Source of the DNA: Emmonsiellopsis sp. PD_33
Taxonomy: Eukaryota; Ascomycota; Eurotiomycetes; Onygenales; Ajellomycetaceae
Length of the DNA stretch: 64,000 nucleotides
Assembly (NCBI GenBank): GCA_032988165.1
Contig: JANTQF010000139.1
Coordinates: forward strand, 1-64,000
Direction of reading: 5' to 3'
Shown: positions 20,901-33,425 of the stretch, piece after piece
Position numbering within the stretch: position 1 is the first letter of the stretch
Layout: every line of letters starts with the position of its first letter
Program-made: the position numbers and the translations under genes
Notes under the pieces: generated by a model
Told to the model about the DNA's origin: nothing
The model's input: only the letters and a program-made list of their open reading frames with translations
Database searches by the model: none

Positions 20901-22823
20901 ATGATCGCCTCCTCCACACGCGGTTTCTTACATTCGCTGTCAAGCATCAGCCGTTCCCACCCCGCCTCTATCCCAAGAGTACTAGCCGCCAGAGCAATGT
21001 CTTCAACCGAAGCGCGAAGGGACCCTTTTCGCCCCGCAAAGCGGGTGGCAGGCCAAAAGCAAGATGTCTGGTAATGAATGATTGATTTGCGAAGATCCCT
21101 TTTACGTATCGGTTGCTTACGTTCAGTTCACAGGTCAATCGTGAACGAAGCCGCTGCCGCTTCGCCAGTCCAGCCCATTGTAAATATGGGTCAAGGGTTT
21201 TTGTGAGTATGAGATATTGGCTTAGTTTTCCAACATTGCCAACTGATGGAGACATTAATTCATTATTCAGTGGTTATAATCCGCCCAAGTTCGTTATCGA
21301 TGCAGCAAAGGATGCACTGGACAAGGTTGAATGCAACCAATATGCGCCCACTAAGGTTTGCCTTTAGACCCTCAAGAACTCTCTTACGTTTGGAAATTGA
21401 CGTTTCTAATAACTTGAAAATAGGGTAACCCAAGACTCAAGAAGGCTATTGCGGCGGCGTACTCTCCGTTCTTTGGAAGGGAACTAAATCCTGACACCGA
21501 GGTTACTATCACTACCGGTGCTAATGAAGGTTAAACCCCCTGAGAACTGATAAATAAAGAAACGGGCCTGACACAGACCATTTAGGCATGCTGAGCGCAT
21601 TCATGGGATTCATCGAGCAAGGAGATGAAGTCATTGTTTTTGAACCATTCTTCGACCAGTAAGTCTTTCTTTTTAGATTTTAGCAGGTGGCATTGCTAAC
21701 AAACAATTCTACAGATACATAAGCAATATTGAGATGCCAGGAGGAACGATTAGATACGTACCCCTGCATCCTCCCAAGGACGGCGCATCCAAAACTTCCT
21801 CGGCGTCAGAATGGTCGATCAATTTCGACGAGCTCGAAAAGACCATTAATCCCAAGACTAGAATGATCGTATGTTTTCTATTTACTCTTCTATTGACCAA
21901 TTATGATATCTAATGCATGGCTAACTTATTTACCAGGTCCTTAACTCACCGTAAGCCACTACACTTATACCCCTGAACCTAGCCCCTTTTTAACACTCCC
22001 ACAGCCACAATCCAGTCGGCAAAGTTTTCTCCAGAGCAGAGCTCGAGAAAATCGCCGCACTTTGTGTTAAACACAACATCATAATCCTCTCTGATGAAGT
22101 ATACGACCGCCTCTTCTACGTCCCATTCACTCGCATTGCCACGCTGTCCCCAGAGGTGGCAGCCCTCACCCTCACAGTTGGCTCCGCTGGAAAGAACTTC
22201 TATGCGACAGGCTGGAGAGTAGGGTACCTCATTGGGCCCGAGCACCTTATAAAGTATGTTTCTGCTGCGCATACTAGAATTTGCTACAGCAGTGTAGCAC
22301 CTTTGCAAGCGGCTACTGCAGTTGCCTTTGAGAAAGCGGAGGGAGAGGGTTTCTGGGATCAAAGCAGACAAGAAATGCGGGGCAAGGTGGAGAAGTTCTG
22401 CGAAGTGTTTGATGAACTCGGGATTCCTGTGAGTACTACTCATCAATATCGGATTTCTTTATCTTTATTCCGCGCGGGACTCTTCCCGTCCTCGTAGTCC
22501 GTCTGGCTCCCATACTCATGGCCATGCTATAGTACTCCGACCCTGAAGGCGGTTACTTCGTCCTGGCAAACATGGCTTCCGTGAAGCTCCCGGAAGATTA
22601 CCCCTTCCCTCCACATGTCGCGAACCGTCCACGCGATTTCAAACTTGCCTGGTTCCTCATTAAAGAGGTCGGTGTTGCCGCCATCCCCCCAACTGAATTC
22701 TACACGGACGAGAACGCCCATATCGCAGAAGATTACCTTCGATTCGCCGTGTGCAAAAACGATGATGTACTGGAGACAGCAAAGGAACGCCTGCGCGGGT
22801 TGAAGAAGTATATCGTGCATTGA
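20901..22823 (+). CDS. bna3: Kynurenine--oxoglutarate aminotransferase (class I, PLP)
   Basis: Nine exons are inferred: 20901-21070, 21134-21202, 21271-21355, 21424-21529, 21586-21658, 21715-21868, 21937-21950 (14 nt), 22005-22428 and 22533-22823. Joined, they keep one frame through the family landmarks: DVWSIVNEAAAASPVQPIVN, MGQGFFGYNPPKFVID, NQYAPTKGNPRLKKAIAAAY, TTGANEGMLSAFMGFI, LNSPHNPVGKVFS, LSDEVYDRLFY and the PLP-lysine segment GSAGKNFYATGWRVGY. The enzyme transaminates kynurenine (to kynurenate) and related substrates. The first ATG gives a Ser/Arg-rich presequence (MIASSTRGFLHSLSSIS) resembling a mitochondrial signal. A second in-frame ATG at 20997 would give a protein without it. 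Confidence 0.94.
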
Positions 22824-23643
22824 ATGAACTACCGCGGGATGAGGGGAGTTACGGACCTTTGCACTGCGTCGTGTTTGCGTCTACGGTAGACATAGATTTC
22901 TACGCAAGCGTGGGCGAGTGAGTGCTTACTATTTATGAACTTGGTGCGCATTTCGGGCCATTTTTCAGCTAGTTAGGTATTTGGCAGCTAGCCTGGATAA
23001 AAATCGATTTAAGGAAACTTGCAGACATTATTATTACTTTTTTTACCAGACGCCATTGTGTGACTATCTCTTTTTCAAGCGTAGCAGTTACTGTTGTGCA
23101 TCCAGCCCCATGAGATAAGTTAGCTGGCTATTGTCGATTGACAATCCTCGCACGGCTAGTATGCAAAGATAAATTCGCCGCGAAGAGGGTGTTAAGTAGT
23201 AACAAGGGTTAAATATCCAGACACATGAATGATTTATCTGCAAAATATGTGAACCCCTTTCGAAAAAGAACGCATTATCTTCTCCTGTATCTCTAATTCA
23301 TGTGGTACCTGGCGTCTCGCCTGAGTTTGGCGGGCAGCGCATGTACCTGCGAGCACCAGGCCGCTAACTGCATCGAGCTTGGCGGCCCATCAACCGCTCT
23401 CCTGGAGAACCTCGAAGCGACGAGTCGGCGGCAAAGAACGACAAAAGACAAAAGACAACCAGGCCACAAACCCCCCGCCGCAAATCACACCAGCTTCTGC
23501 CCGTCGCCGGTGCGCCCGTGTGGACTCGACTGCCTGCGTTTGCCTTTGCGATTGGAGCCCGAATTGATACTCCGACCCGCGTGCAGAAATTGCGCGCTCG
23601 TCGCTTGCCCGGCCGTCTACTACACCAGTAACGGCACGCGATC
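22824..23643. other. Intergenic region
   Basis: 3' flank of the aminotransferase and promoter of the KH gene. A 127-codon frame (23300-23683) overlaps it but has no motif and ends inside the KH gene's first intron; probably noise. Confidence 0.55.
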
Positions 23644-25656
23644 ATGGGTGACCAGAATATCTCTCAGATTTTGGCAGCTTTAGGTATTTTCTGGCCGTGT
23701 TGTGGTTGGAGTGATCCGCCCTTGAATTGGAGTGCTGATTTTTTATTTTTCGTTCCCATCTATTAGCCGCTCAGCAACCTGCCGCCGCGCCAGGGCAAAC
23801 TTCCTCGCCCCAGCACGCGCAACAACCTTATGCTTACTCCGGCACATACCATCCTTCAGCAGCGCAGGGCAATCAGGGGAACTACCAGTTACCGCAACCT
23901 GATAGTACTGGGAGCTTGGATATCAGCGGCGCCAAACCAGTTAGCACTGGTTCCGTCAGTATCGCAGATGCAATTGCCAAAGCGCGAGGAATTGCTGCGG
24001 AGAAAGGCATTGTACATGATCCAAATAGAGGTACGGTTATTGCACATATCAATGTCAAATAGTCTTCTTTTTTCCCTTGAAAGGTTCATAGCTTACACCC
24101 AGAAACTTAGGTTTGCCTCCTCGCGGCGTAGACTCGCGACGCGACCCACGATCCTACCATCGTTCGCGGTCACCTTCAAGAAGCCCTCCCCGCCCTGCGC
24201 GTGATACATTCCGCGACAACTATAACCCGTACCGCGATGAGCGTCGTGCCGATAGACGAGCCGGGAACGACCGTGGCTACGCGCGGGAGCGTTCCTTTTC
24301 GCCTCGTCCAGGTGGCCGGGGAAAAGAAACATTTTCTCCACCACCTACGAGACAATATTGGGGAGCGGGCGATCGATCTCCACCAGGCCGGAGAGGAGCT
24401 GGTGGAGATGATAATGTTGAGACCATTAGCGTTGAATCTTCGCTAGTTGGCTTAATTATTGGTCGTTCGGGCGAGAGTTTGCGAAGGATCGAAGCCGATA
24501 CCCAAACGAGAATACAGTTCCTGGATAACCCTGATCCTAGCAGTTCAGTAAGACTCTGCAAAATTACGGGAAGCAGACCTGCAAGGGATGATGCAAAGGC
24601 GGAAATCACTCGTATTATCACTGAGAATAATGCGTCGCGATCGGCCAACAGACCGCCACAGGATCGTTCAGGGCATCTTCCGACTAAAGTTTCGGGCCAG
24701 CCTCCTGCTGAAGATGAAGAGGCTGTGCAAATAATGGTTCCGGACCGGACAGTTGGTCTCATTATTGGACGTGGTGGAGAAACTATCAGAGACCTCCAGG
24801 AACGAAGTGGATGCCATGTGAACATCGTCAATGAGACGAAGAGTGTCAACGGGCTTCGACCAGTGAATCTGATAGGGTCGGTCGAAGCGACCGCTCGAGC
24901 GAAAAATTTTATTCTTGAGATTGTTGAAAGCGATACACGGCAGCTTGCGAATCCGTCCCAGCGTGAGCCACGCCCAGGACATGGAGATATGGGGATGGGC
25001 GGAGGTGGTGGAGAGAAGCTTAATGATATGATATTTATTCCACCTGACGCGGTTGGGATGATTATCGGAAAAGGTATATCTACACTAATCAGATGTCAGC
25101 CCCTTTCGTCCCATGTTAACGTTATGTGTAGGCGGAGACACTATCAAGGAGATGCAGAGCACTACTGGTTGCCGCATCAACATACAGTCCCCAGTTGGTG
25201 GCCGTGACGCTGAACGGGAAGTAACCCTTGTTGGGACGAGGGCTGCAATTGACGAGGCAAAGAGAATGATCATGGAAAAAGTTGATAGCGCGGTAAGCCA
25301 CAGTAATACCTCTACTACTTCGAAATACGCTAACATAACACCGGCAGGAATACCGAACCCGTCAACCGCCACGTCGCGACGACTCGTACGGTGAACGGTA
25401 CTCCAGGCCGCAGCACCAGCCATACTACCAAGACCAGGGTAGACAACCCCAACAACCTCCAGCTCAGCAACAGCCTTCCGCCCAGCCAGGCGGAGGTGTG
25501 CCAGGCGGCGAAGAGGGCGCGGATCCTTATGCGGCCTGGGGTGGCTACCAGAATTACGTTGCGATGTGGTACGCTGCTATGGCTCATCAACAACAGCAAG
25601 GTGGCCAAGCGCCTCCGGGTCAATCTGACCCACCAGGGCCCCCTGGAGTTTCTTAA
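23644..25656 (+). CDS. Three-KH-domain RNA-binding protein (FUBP/KSRP-like)
   Basis: Five exons: 23644-23683, 23767-24030, 24111-25073, 25132-25292 and 25348-25656, giving 578 aa. The N-terminus is Gln/Ala-rich and includes SIADAIAKARGIAAEKG. An Arg/Ser/Asp-rich region (about 103-200) precedes three KH domains with intact GxxG loops: VGLIIGRSGESLRRIE (about 213), VGLIIGRGGETIRDLQ (about 316) and VGMIIGKGGDTIKEM (about 406, with intron 3 between the Lys and the GG). The tail is Gln/Pro-rich and ends with DPYAAWGGYQNYVAMWY, similar to the aromatic repeats at the C-terminus of FUBP/KSRP proteins. It should bind single-stranded RNA or DNA in post-transcriptional control; the targets are unknown. 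Confidence 0.92.
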
Positions 25657-27541
25657 GCCATGATCATGCCTCCATCCGCGTTTAGCAGTGGTAAAGATAG
25701 TGACAGTGAAAATGTATGTCTTATTTAATTGCGCTTCCGTTTCCTCTATCTCTGCCATTTGCGGGGTTGACAAACCCCATGAGAATTATGTCTTACTCCA
25801 AGCTGTGTTTTCCAGATATGTATGTTTTTCTATGTGGATTGTTTATTTCCTTTTTCTGCTTTGCCTTGTGTGTTTTTTTTTTTTTGATGTTTTGTTTCCT
25901 GCTCGTCGTTGGCAAAACAAAAACCTAAAGTCAGGAATACCACGCATATTTTAATTTGGCGGAAATGGGTAAATTATTAATGTAATATTGATTTTCTGTT
26001 ATTTTATCCCCGCTCTTCCAGCTGGATATGTCAATCTGAAAGCCAGTTTATCTAGGAAATAGCGCAAGCTTTTGCTATTATGGCCTGTGGGCGTTGTTTA
26101 GATAGATGCCCGCGTGCATGTATATTTACCGATTCGAGCTGCACTATATCGTTTTGCTACATTCTGGTGGAGCTTGCCATTAAGAAGCAGGACCCTCATC
26201 AATGTATCTTCTACATCTCATGATTACTTCAAACAGATCTTGATATTGATTGCCCTATGACATCATGCGGCTGGAATTAAGTTAAAGTTGTGTCACGTGG
26301 ATTACGTAAATCCAACCTCGACGACAGAGCCGCATTCATTGGACACGGTGAATTCCTTGGACGTTTCAGATAGCACAACAATCAGACAACATCAACAATC
26401 AACGGGAGTGACTTGGGATCGATTCACCTCGCACAGCTAACGGCGACAAAGGGCCGGCAATTGCCTGATTTGCACTGAAACGCCAGCCTTGAATTCCTGT
26501 GGGAGCTTGCCGTGTGTTTTCGGCCTCCCTACGCGCTGGGCCTCGAGTTTCAGGGCAGAATAGAACCCAGGGCGCGTGCCCAATTTTGGCGCCTCCTACG
26601 GACAAGGATGAAACCCCAGTCGCAGGTATATTCGGATCTTGATGGTCTACCTCTTCTGATTTGCCCGTTCAACCTCGAACTAGCTTATGACGTGAAGATG
26701 TGTTTTCGGTTCCGCTCTGACAAACAGTCGAGTAGTTAATAGCGCCAGCCAAGGGACAGGCGCCCAGTGCTTCTGGCGTGGATAAGCTATTTTGGGCTAG
26801 ATATCCTCAGACCACAAGCTGGCCACTGAGAGCTGGAATATGTCCCACGGCATTCCATTCTCCTGACATCTCGATTTGTTTCAAACGGCCTGGTGGCTGC
26901 CGATTTGCTCCCTAGCCTACAGCTGCAGGGCGACAAAAGACATGACGTTTGTCGCTGGGTCTTGTAACCGCTTGTCAGATGGCACTGTGGAGAGGGTGGA
27001 AGTTGCCTTTGAGAAAATATTATTTTCGGCATGTTGCAGTGCTTCTCGCCGAACGGCGTTTATTTGGGGGTGTTATTCAATAAAAGGTTTGTTTGCTGCC
27101 CCCCTGTGTTGTTATTCACCTTCTTTCTTGCAAAAACACACATCACCATTGTCTCCTATTTCCTATTTGTACTACTTTTTTTTTACATTTCCTTGTAACG
27201 AGTTTCTTTTGTTCCGGCTCTTTGCGGTGTTCATTCAATAGATTTGAATAGACAACAATAACCCTCATCCCGAATCACTTCGGGAACAATCTCTTTGGTA
27301 TTACTCTTCTGTTCCATCACTTTTTTGTATCTTCTATTTCCTTCTTGATACCCGGATTTCTGTTTATCTTTTTATCCTCCTTCATCTTCTCCATTCTTTA
27401 AACTCCCATATCCCTTCCTCTCATGTCTTCTTGTCCATAAACCAAAGGCCTACACGATTAAACCATCACGGCCTGCCACAAGAAACATACCTGCGCGCTG
27501 GCCGCATCAAATTATTCGATCACCCCTCACACACCGATACC
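25657..27541. other. Intergenic region: KH 3' UTR and PRM1 promoter/leader
   Basis: Nearly 1.9 kb. Poly-T near 25870, an E-box CACGTG at 26294-26299, and a long pyrimidine-rich leader (27100-27430) before PRM1, typical of highly used fungal promoters. No gene recognised. Confidence 0.55.
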
Positions 27542-29806
27542 ATGAAATTCTCACGATTCATGCCGCGGTCTCGGACCCCAGGTCTCCCACCATACGGCGT
27601 GCAGGATCCAAATGCCTACCGTCCATCACCTCCTCCGGACGCCATCACCCCATATCTCGGACTCCGTTCCCGCCTATCGCAAGTATGGATAAACCGATGG
27701 ACCATCTTGCTTCTTCTTATCCTCGCCCGAGTACTCATCGCCATTGGCTCGCTCGACGGAAACCTCTCATCTGCCAGAAGAGAGGCTCTATCTGCGTGTA
27801 CAAGTGTTGAGTCGATGGGTAGTGCGATGGCTTCTATGCCCCATTACATGTCAAAGGGGGTCAATGAACTGACGGCCTCGGGAGTGGAAAGGGCCATTAA
27901 TGGCCTTATGTCGATGCTGGAGCTCACGATAACCGGGGTGGAAGAAATTATTATCTTCTTCATCAATGTCCTGACGCAGACGTATCTCTGTCTTATTACG
28001 CTTGTCGTTGCTGGCGCGATGAATCTTGCCCTTGATGTTGTCAAAGAGGTTACGGAGTTCATCGACAAGACAGTGGGGAAAATTGGAAAGGGAATCAGCG
28101 AAGGAGTTGAGTCATTCGAGGGAGGATTTAACGAGTTCCTCGAAACAATCAACAAAATCACAGGTTTTGCGGGGGGGAAGCTAGACCCCCCTAAAATCAA
28201 CATTGGCGGTCGTGTCGAAGAACTGGAGAACCTAAAGCTGCCGGCATCTATAAACGAAAACATTGACAAACTGAAAGATAAAATCCCAAACTTTGAAGAG
28301 GTCAACAATTTCACCAACAATGCCCTCCGCACCCCGTTCGAGGCAGTGAAAAAACTCGTCCGCGAATCCTTTGTTGAATACAAATCCGACCGTTCTCTCT
28401 TCCCCGTCCCGCAAAAGGAGCAACTCACGTTCTGCAGCGACGACAATGGCATTAATTCATTCTTCGACGGCCTCGTCGGCATGATTAGCACCGCCCAAAA
28501 GATCTTCATTGGCGTATTGGTCGCTGCTGCAATCATCGTGTGTATACCCATGGCATACCGTGAGATCCGGTCCTACCGCGCCATGAGGGAGCGCTCCTCT
28601 CTCGTCCGTCGCGACGCCCATGATCCCATGGACGTCGTTTACATTGTTTCGCGCCCCTTCACCTCCACTGCCGGCCTAAAGGTGGCCCATCGATTCAAAT
28701 CCTCCCGCCGTCAGGTGCTTGTCCGGTGGATAATTGCCTACGTAACCTCACCACCAGCCCTCTTCCTCCTCTCCCTAGGGTTCGCCGGTCTCTTCTCCTG
28801 TGCCTGCCAAGCTGTCCTCCTACAAGCCGTTAAGAAAGAAGTCCCAGGCCTAACAGATCAAGTCAGCGGTTTCGCCGAAAAAGTCGTACTATCAGTCAAC
28901 AACGCCTCAGAGCAATGGGCCATCGGCACCAACCGCGTTATCGATGATACAAACAACGACATTAACGAAAAGGTCTTTGGCTGGGTCAACGACACCACCG
29001 GTGCGCTCAACAATACCCTAAACGTCTTCGTGGACGAGACCAGCGACCTCCTCAACAAGACCTTTGGCGGCACAATCCTCTACGAACCCATCAAGGAGGT
29101 CCTAAACTGTCTCATCGGCCTAAAGATCCAGGGCATCCAGAAAGGACTAACATGGGTCTCCGACCACGCGCACGTTGACTTCCCAAACTTGCGCAACGAC
29201 ACCCTCTCCCTAGGTAGCCTCGAGAGCGCCGCGCGCGACAACCAATCGGACAGCGAGAGCTTCCTCGCGGACCCGGGCGATCAGACAGCCGACAAGATCA
29301 CCTCGATCGTTCTCCGCATCACGAGCTCGATTGAATCAGGCATCCGCACCGAAGCGCTCATTTCCGCCGTCATCATCGTCCTCTGGGTTATCGTCCTGCT
29401 CATGGCCATCGCCCGCGCGCTGACCCTCTGGTTCCGCGCCGGCAAGACGCGCGGCGAGGGCAGTGGTGATTCCGAATTCCCGCATCCAAACGCCCGGGAC
29501 CCAGATGGGTTTAACGATGTCTCACTTGAGACTGTCCATAATGGCAGCCCTATTGCCATCGGGCGCGGCCATGGAATCGGCGGTAATGATGGCGGGGTGA
29601 GGGTGGTGGATCATAATGAGGTGCCGAGATATACCACCTCGCCGAACGTGGGTCGGGTGCGTGATGACGAGGAGTATTATCAGGATCAGAAGCTGGGGTT
29701 CGCGGGCCAGCGGGATTATGAGTATGCGCTGAAGAGGGATGGTGGGGGGCATTCTAGGGAGAGTAGTTATGGGCAGGTGGAATATGTTAATGATGTGAAG
29801 AGATGA
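27542..29806 (+). CDS. prm1: Plasma membrane fusion protein Prm1
   Basis: Single exon of 754 aa from ATG 27542 (MKFSRFMPRSRTPG). Prm1 is a multispanning membrane protein that stabilises plasma-membrane fusion during mating and hyphal or germling fusion. Visible membrane segments are WTILLLLILARVLIAIGSL (about 51-69), the IIIFFINVLTQTYLC...LVVAGAMNLAL region (about 141-170), IFIGVLVAAAIIVCIPMAY (about 319), WIIAYVTSPPALFLLSLGFA (about 395) and ISAVIIVLWVIVLLMAIA (about 608). Between them lie large extracellular loops rich in Asn glycosylation sites (VNNAS, VNDTTG, LNNTL, LNKTF) and amphipathic helices. The conserved early ALSACTSVESMGSAMASMP segment is present. The tail is acidic, Gly-rich and disordered. 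Confidence 0.96.
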   Translation: MKFSRFMPRSRTPGLPPYGVQDPNAYRPSPPPDAITPYLGLRSRLSQVWINRWTILLLLILARVLIAIGSLDGNLSSARREALSACTSVESMGSAMASMPHYMSKGVNELTASGVERAINGLMSMLELTITGVEEIIIFFINVLTQTYLCLITLVVAGAMNLALDVVKEVTEFIDKTVGKIGKGISEGVESFEGGFNEFLETINKITGFAGGKLDPPKINIGGRVEELENLKLPASINENIDKLKDKIPNFEEVNNFTNNALRTPFEAVKKLVRESFVEYKSDRSLFPVPQKEQLTFCSDDNGINSFFDGLVGMISTAQKIFIGVLVAAAIIVCIPMAYREIRSYRAMRERSSLVRRDAHDPMDVVYIVSRPFTSTAGLKVAHRFKSSRRQVLVRWIIAYVTSPPALFLLSLGFAGLFSCACQAVLLQAVKKEVPGLTDQVSGFAEKVVLSVNNASEQWAIGTNRVIDDTNNDINEKVFGWVNDTTGALNNTLNVFVDETSDLLNKTFGGTILYEPIKEVLNCLIGLKIQGIQKGLTWVSDHAHVDFPNLRNDTLSLGSLESAARDNQSDSESFLADPGDQTADKITSIVLRITSSIESGIRTEALISAVIIVLWVIVLLMAIARALTLWFRAGKTRGEGSGDSEFPHPNARDPDGFNDVSLETVHNGSPIAIGRGHGIGGNDGGVRVVDHNEVPRYTTSPNVGRVRDDEEYYQDQKLGFAGQRDYEYALKRDGGGHSRESSYGQVEYVNDVKR

Positions 29807-30532
29807 CGATGATGAGAGTTGATCTCTTGTTGGTGTTGGGTTGGGTTGGGTTGGTATGTTTAGCATTTTGTGAAAACGATCTTTTCTCCCACTTTGCTAT
29901 TTAGCAGCATTTGCATCGGCGCTTTCTATGTTATTTTAATTAAATACTAGCATACAAATACAGTAAATAATTGGTTTGATATTTGCCCCTACCTTTCATT
30001 TTTTGTCCTATTTTGCAATATCAAAGGTCCACCACCGGTGTATAGACCCTCCTCTTTTCCACTGCATGTTGCCTCCTTATCTTTTAATTCAATTTCGTCA
30101 CACTGTCATTTGTTAGGCTGCATATCAATGCAGGCTACTTTTTTTTACTTGTTAAGGTCTAGGTCTATGTAAATAAACCATATGTACTGTTCTAGAAGAT
30201 AAATAAGATCAGGAGTCAGAATGGGGGGTAGATATTACTATCTTTGCCTATTCCTCCGCGACTTCCCATGGGATATGGCTAGGGTTGGTTGTCCATTAAT
30301 GTCAATCAATCGATTGACCTCTCATGAGTAAACAGGAACCAGAGGAATTTCATAAATACTCCTTCACCTCCAATATTCAGGGGTAGTATGTAGAAAATGA
30401 ATATTCATTCACTTTGACGATATAGTTACAGGTAATCTACCACTCCCAAAACCTTGGAAAGAAAAATACACCGCTGGCGAGCTAATCATCACCGGAATAT
30501 TTGTATCATTATCATTATAACAGTATATTTAG
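29807..30532. other. Convergent intergenic region
   Basis: AT-rich sequence between the 3' ends of prm1 and the rhodopsin-like gene. No gene seen. Confidence 0.65.
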
Positions 30533-32315
30533 TCACTTCTTCCTCTTCTTCCCCTTCTCTTCCTGCCCCTCTTCCTCTTCTTCCCCTTCATTCCCATTCC
30601 CATTCCCATCCTCCTTCTCCGTCCCCTCCCCATCTTCCAACCTCTCCCCACCCATCTCCACACCACCAGGAGTCCGCGACCTCGACCTCGACCGTGACTC
30701 AGACACAGATGAGGCCAAACTCTGCCTCGACTTGAGCGGACTACCAGACGGACTCCCCTGATCCTGCAGACTCCCCATCGAGCTCCCCGTCAGGGTCCTA
30801 TGAATTTGCGGCAAATGGCCCTCGGGCAGATAATTCGGACCGGCCCTAAACAATCCCGAAACCTTCGTGTCGTGCTCGAACCGCCTAATCTCTTCTTCGC
30901 TTGTATTCCGGCCAGGGAGTGATGATAGATACGCCATGCGATATGACTGTGGGTCAGTCGGCGTTTGGGGCTCTACGAATGACGGTGTGCGTAGGGCGCT
31001 TTGGGCGGCCACGGGCGTGCCAGGCATAGCACCTGAGCTGGCGAAGTCGCTGGGATGGTTGTTGAGTTCTGAGGATTTGGGCTCTGTATCCGACGGGGCC
31101 CAGAAGTGGGGGAAGAGACGGGAGAGGAGGTATTTTAGGGCGGGGGTTGCGGCTGCCCAGATGGCGCAGTTGGTTTCGATGTTGGAGAGCGTGTAGTCTA
31201 TGTCGTAGGTGCGTGCTGCGGGTGGTTTGTGCCAGCGGCGGTCAGAAATTATTAGACGGGCAAGGGACACGCCTGTTACGCTGGATGGGGAAGAGATGTC
31301 TTAGTTGGGGGGTTTTGTTTAAAAGGGGGTGCTGTGGAATGGGAATAGCACATACAAAACTCCTATGCTCATCACACCAACCACGATAGCCTTTTGCCTC
31401 CTTGGCATATTGATTCCCCAGACGATGGCTGAGGGAATATACAAGAGCCAGAAATCCAGGAAGATGGATATGGAGGCGGACGAAACGAAGAAGTTTCTTC
31501 TTTTAATACATTTCCCACCCTTGATCAACTTTCCATCCTTCATCCCATTTGCATCGGCCCCTGCAGCCCGTTGGGCAGCCTTATCCATTGCATGATAATC
31601 CCAAGCGTAATGCACAGGGCTGCACTGAAAGAGGTCTGCGAAGAAGATGCCGATCATAAGGCAGAAATTCACGACGAAAAGAATGAGAAGGGAGCGTCTG
31701 ATATGTTTGCGAAGACCGCCTAATCGGAGGATAAAGATGATAATAGATGCCCTCACAAATGCGAGTACCGGGTTGTATAGCAGCTGGTTTGCAATGTTAT
31801 ACTTCTCGCCTAAAGGATACTTGCTCTTTACGTCTGGAGGAAGCTCCCACTGCCGATATCCTTGGTAGGTATTTTTCGTATCTGTTTTGATTGAAGATGT
31901 TAGATGGTTTCGCGCTTCCTGGTTGTATCCTCCACGCTTGGGTAGGAATATCACGCCATAGGGATACGTACAGCCCCAACTTGTAATGCACATCCCAATC
32001 GCGATAATCTATATTCCACCGTCAGATCCTATTATAAACCGGATTGTGACAAACAGGCCTCACATACCAGCGCGACTATCACGAATCCGTCATCTACCAG
32101 CGAATAAACAGAGTCAGCAAAGCATCCAAACCAGAGCATAGCATAATTCGACAAACAACCACTATACAGGTCCGACAAGAGAAAAAAAAAGACTTACCCC
32201 AACCCCAATGTTTCGACAGATATCTCGAAAAAAGCCGCAGTGCCACGAGGCACGTACTGATAACCGGAAAGATCGTAATGATAACCAGCGCCCTGATATG
32301 CTTCGAAGGTGTCAT
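30533..32315 (-). CDS. Fungal rhodopsin-like (PTH11-related) integral membrane protein
   Basis: Four exons: 32315-32198, 32093-32068 (26 nt), 32008-31356 and 31280-30533, giving 514 aa. Joined, the N-terminal part reads as a seven-helix protein of the fungal 'rhodopsin domain' family: LVIITIFPVISTCLVALRLFSRY, then HWGWDDGFVIVALIIAIGMC rebuilt across exons 1-3, NPVLAFVRASIIIFILRLGG, LLILFVVNFCLMIGIFFADLF, then CSPVHYAWD, SASISIFLDFWLLYIPSAIVW, and IETNCAIWAAATPALKYLL. The W-x-W-D-D and QCSP-type motifs are family hallmarks. The C-terminal 190 residues are cytoplasmic, Ser/Pro-rich, and end in alternating Glu and Lys runs. Some members act as surface sensors; ligand and role here are unknown. 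Confidence 0.9.
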
Positions 32316-33425
32316 ATTTCCCAATCAACAGCAGCGCTTGCGCTTGAGACAGCTCCGCCGCGCGAGCTGCCTCATATCAAGCGCCCCCCGACAACTCGAG
32401 ATAAAGATTCAGCGGCGAATCTGTTGGTTGGGCTGCTAGCCGTTCAACGCGGGTTGGGGGGGTCGATCATACGACATGGGCAAAGGGACTCTGGCATAAG
32501 AGGAGACGAGGAATATAGCGTGACTCTTCTATCGGGGCGTTGTTATAGACTGCGAAATAAAAACTCTTCTTCTATCCGCTGCGGCAAAAAAAGTTCCAAA
32601 GGGTTAAAAGAAGGTTGTATAGACTCGTGATGAGTAAGGCGATTGATTGAGCCGATCCGGGGGAAAGTGACGAGAACCAAAAGTCGGGAACCGGGAAAGT
32701 TAATCAATTGATACAGGCCGTGCTGTGGCTGGAGGTATCATCGCACCAAAATTCCCCTAGGAGGAACCTTCTATCCGTTGGTGATGGAGATGGCGCCCAT
32801 AGGCAAAAAGGGGGCGGTGGTTGGATGTATATAACTCCGGCCAACCAGTCTGGTAGACCCCATCCGCCTAGTAGTCTGCTCGAGCCTTCGATCTTCAATT
32901 TCATGAGCTGTCCCTCTGGCTATCCTTCTCAATAAGGAGATAGACCTGGGCTAAAGGCATGCTTGGCTGTGCACTGCATCCGGAAGTATGTCCCATGGTT
33001 CGACGGTGGTTGAGAGTTAATCTAGACCCCGCTCCGTATATATAATCGCTGTAGCTTTTTGTTAGGAGCAGGAAAAGATGGCCGGTTTCCTTGATCAGTG
33101 CAAGTGTTGGTATCAGGAGATGATGTTTGATGTTTGATGTTGGTGGTGGTTGGAAGTTAAAATCTTGGAGTGATGGAGAAACATGCTAAATTTAGCCACG
33201 CTAGTTCATCTACTTCTCCCTCCCCCCCTTTCCATTCCATAAAACAAGCTATGTGTCAAACAAGATTCCTATACAAACAAGACAAGCAATTGTTATCATA
33301 TCTGACAATATCCCCTAGATACATCCAAGAATCATTTCATTAAGTCATGAAAACCGCTATTACCGAGCATAAACACACTCAGGGTATCCAACAATCGGAC
33401 ATCAAACACAACCCAAATGAACAAA
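32316..33425. other. Intergenic region
   Basis: Promoter of the rhodopsin-like gene and 3' flank of the xanthine dehydrogenase gene. A tandem TGATGTTTGATGTTTGATG repeat occurs around 33119-33140. No gene seen. Confidence 0.6.
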
